Source: Orobanche coerulescens (taxonomy: Eukaryota; Streptophyta; Magnoliopsida; Lamiales; Orobanchaceae). Taken from it: a DNA stretch of 64,000 bases. This document shows, in pieces, positions 56,524-64,000 of this stretch (within the stretch, counting starts at the first letter, position 1; the number at the start of each line of letters is the position of its first letter). The DNA lies in contig CM065815.1 in NCBI GenBank assembly GCA_033398695.1, forward strand, positions 8,984,501 through 9,048,500, in the 5' to 3' direction. Both the position numbers and the translations under genes were made by a program. The notes below the pieces were generated by a model. It was not told where the DNA came from. It saw only the letters and a list, made by a program, of their open reading frames with translations, and ran no database searches.

Positions 56524-56630
56524 CTTCAAGTTCTATCTCATTCTCATGTGCAGCTTCTAGCATCGACATTCCAAACGGGACCTCAATATGCGTCTCCTCT
56601 CCGTCTTTGTCAACAAATGTTACGTTTATT
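56524..56630 (-). pseudogene. MFDX-like: orphan mitochondrial ferredoxin exon, block B
   Basis: Same 107-bp exon as 14213-14319, with the acceptor and donor kept. It reads INVTFVDKDGEETHIEVPFG, then MSMLEAAHENEIELEG. The Asp is the family residue where A has His, whereas Phe replaces the family Val. Neither copy has the cysteine-bearing exon downstream. Confidence 0.8.
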
Positions 56631-56808
56631 CTGTAAATCCAAATAAAGAGCATAGAAGATATGTTACATTCAATATTATATGCCCATTCCATATTACCAT
56701 GGTATCCACCGATTAGGACTCCACTTTGCTGTTTGAAATAAAGAGAGACGGGGATTTTTAGGATTTAAACATTCAATGAGCAATTCAAGAAGGAAAAAGA
56801 GATAGAAG

Positions 56809-57095
56809 CACTTTCCAATATTCTTTTCATTTCTATGTTTTTTCGTCCTGTTACCTTACTCGCCGCGTCCGTTCAGTGTGCTCGTCTTCTTTAATGAATT
56901 TATTTTGTTACTGTGGTACTTGTTTTACATGTATATGCATTATAATTGTTAAAGTACTTACCATATATTTACATATATCACTTATTCACAAACTTGTCGC
57001 CATAATTTTAAGATGGCGGCTGCTATTATATCGCTATCGGTATATAGCTAAACGGGCACGTCAGTGTTACGGGCGCTAATCGCCATTGACTATTA
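56809..57095. mobile_element. hAT-like element right end after a deletion
   Basis: At CACT (56809-56812) block B jumps from the equivalent of 14508 to 15263, so the left part and the nested Stowaway are gone. CACT occurs at both edges in block A (14505-14508 and 15259-15262), fitting microhomology-mediated deletion. Confidence 0.7.
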
Positions 57096-57668
57096 CGTTA
57101 TATCCCATTTTAAGCCTATTGTACATTTCTTTTCTGTACTGATCTTAGGAATACGAAGGTGAGGTAAGTTTTACATAATCAATAACCACTTTTCACCGCA
57201 TCTCTAATTAGACAGAATGCTCAAAACTGTCGCACTGCAGGCACTTAAGTTAATTATACTTTCTGTGTGTGAAGAAATCATTAGTAAAAGGTGCATGGCT
57301 TCATGCGCCCAAATATTCCTTTTTTCTTCTCTGGTGAAAAAAAACTTGACATTGATATATATACCATAACTTGTCTCTGTGAAATTATCCAAGTGGCCTA
57401 CGTCAAACATTTTCAAATCTGAATGCTGCAGATAGAGAAGATGGAACTTATATAAAGAGAAGAGAATACACGAACCAGGACTCCTAAATATTGATTACGA
57501 ACCACTGGGAAGTATGAACTCCTTCGTGTAAGATTTGAGCTGAATTATAACAAAAGCCAATTTTTACAATAAAGTCTCATTAAACATAATAATAACTGGA
57601 AAAATGTAGTTACAACCGGTAGCCCATGAATACTTTTTTTTTAACAAAAACAAAAATCTGAAGATTAC

Positions 57669-57826
57669 CATGTCCAGAAACGAATCCATAAGTCAATGCA
57701 AGAACAAGGCGGACATGACCAGAAGGAAGCAAATTAAATGTCGTACTTTTCCAAGTAAAAAAGAGACAACATCGAGCAAGAAATAATATGAAGATAAAAC
57801 CAACTCCTCCAAACATAATAGAGATC
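57669..57826 (-). pseudogene. orphan membrane-protein exon, open in block B
   Basis: As 16173-16330 but with TGG in place of TGA, so the frame FILFLARCCLFFTWKSTTFN and onward to the donor is open. Two hydrophobic stretches. The family is not recognised. Confidence 0.4.
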
Positions 57827-57918
57827 CTCAGGCACAACAAATTTGAATTTCGGAACTGTTCAAATTTCCTATCATGAAAAGTTCAATAAGAAAACGAGTA
57901 CTTCCATATTTGTCAAAG

Positions 57919-58266
57919 ATGCACCTCAGGCAACAGGCGCTTATGCGAAACCCACATCGCCAAGACCAAAGACCGGCAATGTGGCTACGCCTCAGTGCAG
58001 CTTTCACTTGTACCTCAGTGCGCCTAGGCGTGCATCTGTAACACTCTATGCATTTATTAAGAACACTTCTGAAGGTTGTTTTATATTGTTTTGACATTTA
58101 ATTTTGTTAACTAATAAGTTTTTTTGTCAATAGTTATGTTTGGTTGTGATTATGTGTTTGAGTTTAAAGTTTATTTTATCATATTTTTATTTTTCTGTGC
58201 ACCTTGTGCCTAGGCGATAGGAACTGTTCAAATTGCCTCGGTGGGCCTTTCGTCTTTAACATCTAC
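57919..58266. repeat. GCGCCTAGGCG-type repeat, block B
   Basis: Essentially identical to 16423-16770. Confidence 0.5.
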
Positions 58267-58723
58267 GAGTACTTTAACTGATCCGCTAAATATTACCGAG
58301 CAAGTGAATTTGATAGTTTGATGAAAAAGGAGATGACAAAATCTATAATTTAACCGCAACCCCTCCCCCAAAAAAAAAAAAAAAAAAAAAGCCAACTACT
58401 TGTTCAGCATATGAAAGTAAGCAACAATTAAATTGAGTTTCAACGAGCAAATTAACCTAAATAAAGGAGTAACAAAAGAGAGTACTTGATTGCATGCGCT
58501 CCTAGCCGATAAAACCTAGAAATGAACATAATCCCTGGACCTGGAAAGTCTTCCTGCGAAAGGAAAAAGCAACAATGACCTAGGTGAAAAACAAGTCAAG
58601 CTGATTATACAATTAGCTTTTCAAACTAAACCCGATTATGAAGTCAGACTTGACATCACCTTTTTTAATATTGTTCACATTTAGCTTCCCCAAAATTTGT
58701 ACTCAACTCAACAAGGCAACAAT

Positions 58724-58852
58724 TAGGGGTGTGCATTCGGATCGATCCGATCCGATCCGAATTCGGAGTACCGTGAAGCCTCACAATCTGCGCAATAAAT
58801 GCACGAGCCAACCTCTCTGGACCCCGAGTATCCTTTATGCCCAGAAAATGCA
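58724..58852 (-). mobile_element. MITE end plus gypsy integrase scrap, block B
   Basis: Same chimeric junction as 17229-17357. Confidence 0.7.
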
Positions 58853-61044
58853 CCGAATTGTGTCGCCAACAAATCCTTAGTAGCTTGTACTAATGTAGTC
58901 TCACATGAAATTTGTGTAGGAAGACACCCTAGCCTTTGAAGCCGTTCTTTGTTCATGTGAGGAATTTTATATCGATTACCTCCTCCTAATTGCATAGCTT
59001 CTTTCAGACATAGTTGCAGTGCAAAGTGTTAACCACACATAATTTAGTTTGACGGCGGAATAGTCATAAAATGCTTTCTCCACTACTGAAACAAGTTCCA
59101 GAATATTTCTCGCATGCTTTTTCTGCTGCAACGATTGTATGGCCCTAAAAAACCCAAGGTCTAGTATATTAAAATCAGGAGAGTTTGGAGGTTGACAAGT
59201 TAGTCGGATGTCTATGCCACAATGTGAAATTGTAGCTAAGAAATCAGGGTCAGTAGGAGGAACATGTGTCCTAGCATTGTCTTGTTGGATGAAAACAGTT
59301 TCTACATGTTCTGATCTTGGCCACTTCTCTTGAATGGCTGGAATAACCTTTTCAATTAAGAATGCTTTTATAGTCTCCCTCTTAACAGATGTAATTGCCT
59401 TCATCTCCATAGTGCCAGCATGTCGATTTCTGCTACTTCTTTGGGCTGCTTGTTCGGTGACAAATGGCCAACATCCAATTTTTCCATCGAATATCTCCCT
59501 TCCGTCATCATCAACTAAAAACATGACTTTTGCAATGAAATTTTTACTTTGGCATGAACGGTCAAGATCGTCTTCATTATTGAGTAAGTAATATGTTTGA
59601 TCCTTCTTCGTCGTGTAAAACCATTTCTCATCAACATGCACATAATCATACATTCCCTTGAACTTAGGTTCATTTGGCATTGTGTTTTCATCAATCATCG
59701 ACAAGCAGAACCTTAGTCGAGATATTTTATTTTCCTCTTTCAAATATGGTTTGATGGCACTTGAGTGACGACGGAGGAAACCTTGTTTAAAAAGACGATA
59801 TAACTTTGAGTAGCTAACTCCTAAAGCATCCGAAAGAGATGTTAGCGTGGTTCGCTGATGCAACTCTATTTATTGAACCCGAGATAAATCAATCTCAATC
59901 CGTTTACGACCACAATTTTTCGGCTTCCTTGAAGAAACATCCACATCTATGCCTTGTGGAGTTGTCTTGTGAATTTCATATTCTTTGTACTGTTCGAACA
60001 TTCTTAATATTGTAAATATCTTGCACTTCTTTTGTCGTGCCCTTCTTCAATTACCATTCACACTCTTCTCCAATAAAGTGCGGTAAACTACCCAACCTTC
60101 TTTTTCTTTGAGGAATGTTACCTTTTAAAAATGAGGGAAATAGACAAGAAGTAATATGCAGTTTTTTAATCTAAAGATCCAATAAATAGGCATGAGAGAG
60201 TACGAAGCAATGCTATTTTATATCAAAACTACAATCTCAAATAAACATGTTACTAGTAGCATTGGTCTTATTTTTATAAAGAAGAATAGATCATACTGTT
60301 TCAATGCATAAGGCGAAGCAACTACTACAAAATCCAAATACCTTGATGCTCGGCAATTATCTCCTCGTCTGAATCATCTGAAGATGCTCTGTCATTATCT
60401 TCCCCAAGTTCATGTACGTCGAGTTCTATAATCGGATAATCCTCGTGGTCGTCTTCGTTTAGCTCAATATTGACAAAATATCCGAATAAAGAAAACGTCT
60501 TTAAAATTGGAATTTCTCCTTCTTCATAGTGTATTTCACGATCGATAATTGGAGGAGGTTGATTCAAATCAATTATGAACGGAGGTTGATTCAAATCAAT
60601 TATGAACTTTGGATCCATGTAACTTTGGATCCATGTATGTAGGTGTGAAGATTTAGCTATGTACATGTCAAATTTGTAGAGTAATGGATGTCAAATTTCA
60701 AATTTTGAGTAACTTCTTAATTCCCTCCTTAATTTGATATTACTCCAAATCAATCTTATTGTTAATATAAAAATTCTCGACAAATCAAAACTCCCGGCAA
60801 AAGAGTAGAAGAAGATAAAGAGTCAATTCACTGGTTTGTATTGAAGAGAGGGATAGCCGGATCCGAAGAGGCCCCACTTTGCCAAGGAAAAGACGCGGGT
60901 ACTACTAGTAAATTGTATTTTTGTGAATAATGAATCCAGTTAATTATGATGACAATTATCATTAAATAGGGCTAATATAGGTAAAAATATTTTTCATTAA
61001 TAATTGTGCACTACTAAACGACTAATATATGGAATGGGAGGGAG
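58853..61044 (-). mobile_element. mariner-like element, copy B, 3'-truncated
   Basis: Same truncation and right terminal repeat as copy A, ending at 61044 next to TA. Confidence 0.85.
58976..60666 (-). pseudogene. mariner transposase (DD39D type), copy B, best preserved
   Basis: First exon at about 60615-60338. The main frame 59863-58976 (295 codons) holds HTH HQRTTLTSLSDALGVS, YVHVDEKWFY (Asp 1), FIQQDNARTH (Asp 2) and QPPNSPDFNILDLGFF (Asp 3). There are 39 residues between Asp 2 and Asp 3, the DD39D signature of plant mariners. Compared with copy C it lacks AAMARPRF after VMFL. A frame change at KLNYVWLTL diverts the last ~50 residues (the GGGNRYKIPHMNKE part lies in another frame). The in-frame TAA ahead of HQRTT is at 59870-59872. 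Both lesions are shared by other copies, so they are old. Confidence 0.88.
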
Positions 61045-61188
61045 TAATATATACGAATTACAAAGAGATCTAGAAAATAAATATGTATTAAATCCTTTTG
61101 GTACCCCATAATCCGAATATCGATTGCATCTGGGTTTTAACAACCTTTTCATAAATATGTAATAAACATGTATTAACAAAAAAAGGCC
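61045..61188. repeat. collapsed FB5 remnant, block B
   Basis: As 19548-19690. Confidence 0.7.
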
Positions 61189-61680
61189 AAAAAAATCAGT
61201 TCCGACATCATTGTAATAATGAACATTTCAGGAAAAAATCGCCCAAAATGAGGTCAAGTTATAATGAAAAACTAACAAAAAAATTCCAAGAAATCTACTT
61301 CAACATTAGAGCAAGTTATAATGAAAACTTCAGGAAGAAATGGCCGCCCAAAATCAGGTCAAGTTATAATGAAAAACTAACAAAAAATCGCCCAAAACCA
61401 GAGCAACTTATAATAAAAAACAAACAAACAAACGCCAAAAAAATCAGGTCCAACATCAGAGCAAGTTATAATGAAAATTTCAGGAAGAAATAGCCACTCA
61501 AAATCAGAGCAACTTATAATGAAAAACTTCCAACATCAGAGTAAGTTATAATAAAAATTTCAGGAAGAAATCGCCTCCCAAATCTGGTCAAGTTATAATG
61601 AAAAACAAAAAAAAAAAAAACCCAAGAAATCTACTCCAACATCAGAGTGAGTTATAATGAAAATTTCAGGAAGAAATCGC
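61188..61680. repeat. AAGTTATAATGAAAA minisatellite, block B tail
   Basis: Nearly identical to 19690-20180. Confidence 0.9.
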
Positions 61681-62054
61681 CACCCAAGATCAGAGCAACT
61701 ACCTTGGACAGCCACCTTGAACAGTCTCTGTTCCTAAACTCCAAGCTCGCAGGGGCTGCTCAACTAGGGTGTGGGTGTACAGGGATTGTGGATGTAGGTT
61801 TAAGGCTTATAATAAAAGGGTTAAATACATTTTGAATAAAAAAGTTTTAGCATCTTATTTATGTATGTATTATTATGTTGATGTCCACATGTATAATTGA
61901 ATATGATTTAATTTTTATTCGTTTGTCAATAGTTTTGATTCTGTAATGGTTTGTTAGAAACATCAATTCACTGATCCTATTGTTAAAAAAATCCAGCTCA
62001 ATGATGCACTTGAAATTTGAGGTTGAGGCCGACTACAATGATGAAAAAATATTA

Positions 62055-62625
62055 GGGCTGAGATAGTTCGGTTCCCTGAAAAAAAAAAAGTCTAGATCCG
62101 AAATCCGAGATTTGTTATGTAATTCGGCTTTGGTTCATGATCTTTTTCTTCAAGAACCAAACCTAGAGGAACAGAAGTAAATTTCTCAAGGATCCGAAGT
62201 AACGAAACCGAATTTTACATTTCAAATCTCTCAGAAAGAACCGAAAAGAACCGATTTTTTGTCCGGTTACTTCAGTTACTTTGCTTTTTTTCAAATTGAC
62301 AGTTAATCAGGGTGTTTTAGTTTATATAGTATGAAAAAAAATTAGAATTAAAAATAGTTATGAAATATATAATAGGTTTATATCTCGAGTATTATGGGTT
62401 ACAATATATTGTTTGGTTACTGACCGTAATTTCGGGTACTACGATTATTGAAATTTTGAAACAATAATAACTGAACCCGAACCCGAAGTTTATTTCAGGA
62501 CCCGAACTCAGAATCCTTTTTAATGATTCTTTCTCAATACTCGAACCTAACCGAACCGAACCGAAATCAGCCGTTCAGTCGGATCTATTCAGGTCCCAGT
62601 CCCGGACCAAAAAATATGTCCAACC
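62055..62625. repeat. CCGAACCGAACC-type MITE, block B
   Basis: Copy of 20555-21125. Here CTG and CAG are written where A and C have TCG or lack a base. Confidence 0.55.
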
Positions 62626-62984
62626 ATTTTGCCGTTAGTTTCGACGGATGTTGTAATGTTTTGTTAAAAAATTTCCAATTTAGTGACTCGATTAAAAAAA
62701 ATTCAGTTTAGTGATGCACTTGACAACTGAGATCGGTTTCAGTTCAATGATGCATTTGAAAGTTGAGGCCGTGTACAGGGATGGAAAATATATTTAACCC
62801 ATGTATAAAAAGATAGAAATTGGTATTATTATTAGTTTTGCCATCATTTTTTAACTGGAATGTAGGGTTTAAGTTAGGAAACAAGTTTGAAATTGAAAGA
62901 AGAAATGTGCTATAGAACAAAAAAAATATTAGTTTTGCCATCATTTTTTGAGAATTAGATTTTAGAGGGAAGCCAATAAATTAA

Positions 62985-64000
62985 AACTAATTAAAGAACC
63001 AACTAGAACTACTACACCCTCTACAATTTTGTTTTGTTCTGTCGTTTTCAAACAAACAAAATAAAAATCTTTCCCTCAATCTGTCATTTTAGAATACGGA
63101 AGAAAATCAGTTATATTTTTTGGATACCCCATCTTCTCACTGATTTTGGAGATATTGTTAATTTGTAGTAAACTTTCCCAAATTCGGTTTACCAGGCAGA
63201 TCAATGAACTTATTTTTGGACAATATATTCAAAATTTCGAATCACTTTAAAAAAGGGTAAAACAGTCTTTTACGTGTAAACTTTACCCAAATTCGGTTTA
63301 CTAGGCAGATCAATGAACTTATTTTTGGACAATATATTCAAAATTTCGAGTCAATTTAAAAAAGGGTAAAACAGTCTTTTACGTGTTAATATTTATATCT
63401 ACCAATGATTTTCTTAGTTTATGCGCAAAAATGTCAAAACGATAGATAGAACGAAATGGATGAAGTATTATGAAGTGCTTAACCAATTATATTCATAAAT
63501 TTTTTTGTTTTTGTAGATAATTATGCATTTTGACTGGAGCGTAATGGAGAAGAAGGCAAGTTTTTAAAGTCACAGTTTTGCAGATAAAAACAAACCAAGT
63601 GACAAAATCTTAGGAACCAACACTCTCTCAAATGAGGAGTCGGTTCATTTCATGGTTCACACTTCCAATCGTCAAAGAACCCTAGGGTTTCCCAACCGTA
63701 GAATAGAGAAAACAAAGCCCACAAACAATTGGGCGTATTACGAATAACGGAATAAGCTAAATACACATTTCATAAATACATTGATTTTTCTACACTAAAT
63801 ATAATTAGACTATTTAATAGTAAATAAAATTATATCTTTTTATTTTCACTTGCATCCTGTAATATATTCAAAATTTCTAGTCAATCTGAAAAAGGGCGAG
63901 GTAGTCTTTACATATAGCCATTTATATCTATAAATGATTTTCTTCGTTTATGTGCAAAAATGCCGAAAACGATGAACAGAACAAAACGTAGGGAGTACTA
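62985..64000. repeat. diverged direct repeats, block B, cut by window end
   Basis: Copy of 21480-22498 including the 109-bp tandem pair. Confidence 0.7.

Larger units (their letters stand above)
45429..64000. repeat. segmental duplication, block B
   Basis: Collinear with block A 2965-22498 and cut by the window end. Differences from A: no SINE insertion (46086), no MITE-1 (55837), an extra ~455 bp (49820-50274), a 754-bp deletion (at 56812), and one acidic repeat where A has two. From about 57600 on it is almost identical to A. Confidence 0.95.

Noticed and set aside
1..64000. tRNA, rRNA or other structural RNA genes
   Set aside because: None was recognised by eye. The TGGTATCAGAG at 33221-33231 is a primer-binding site and not a tRNA gene.

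Overview
The window looks like nuclear DNA of a eudicot plant, probably an asterid, although the species cannot be read from it. The signs are a plant F-box-associated protein, a plant-type DD39D mariner transposase, an exon of a plant mitochondrial ferredoxin, an LTR retrotransposon primed by initiator tRNA-Met (PBS TGGTATCAGAG), copia LTRs, LINE and SINE pieces, and many AT-rich foldback and MITE repeats. There is one gene-like locus (F-box-associated protein, 1610-2691), a few orphan exons, and otherwise transposons and their wreckage.

Layout. 1-2960: MITE remnants and the F-box-associated locus. 2965-23227: block A, holding a SINE-like insertion, three hairpin regions (FB1, FB2, FB3), copia LTRs, captured exons, an hAT-like element and a truncated mariner. 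23228-26151: unduplicated DNA with a further hairpin element (FB4) and a LINE RNase H remnant. 26152-33474: a degenerate Ty3/gypsy retrotransposon on the minus strand with one complete 2.2-kb LTR. 33475-34243: a scrambled zone of LTR, mariner and minisatellite pieces. 34244-44745: block C, with a near-complete mariner (itself carrying a LINE insertion and a passenger ORF), a 3.3-kb palindrome (FB5) and a copy of the tail of block A. 44746-45428: a mariner fragment. 45429-64000: block B, a second copy of block A that runs off the window.

The blocks behave as a broken tandem array: the tail of the unit (C) sits directly before the head of the next unit (B). The last ~6.4 kb of the A/B pair is nearly identical, while the first ~13 kb has many small and several large indels, so the pair did not diverge evenly. 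Insertion-site comparison between A and B dates a MITE and a SINE-like insertion as A-specific.

The most interesting structure is a family of very large foldback elements. FB3 (1.6 kb) and FB5 (3.3 kb) share their outer arms and are bordered by a minisatellite with the core AAGTTATAATGAAAA, but carry different DNA at the centre. FB1 and FB2 hold inverted copies of an exon-like coding segment. Transcription through them would give long double-stranded RNA matching a host gene. Many A/B differences are concentrated at CTG, CAG and TGG triplets, so several apparent frameshifts, including the one in the F-box-associated locus, may be sequencing artefacts of methylated DNA.
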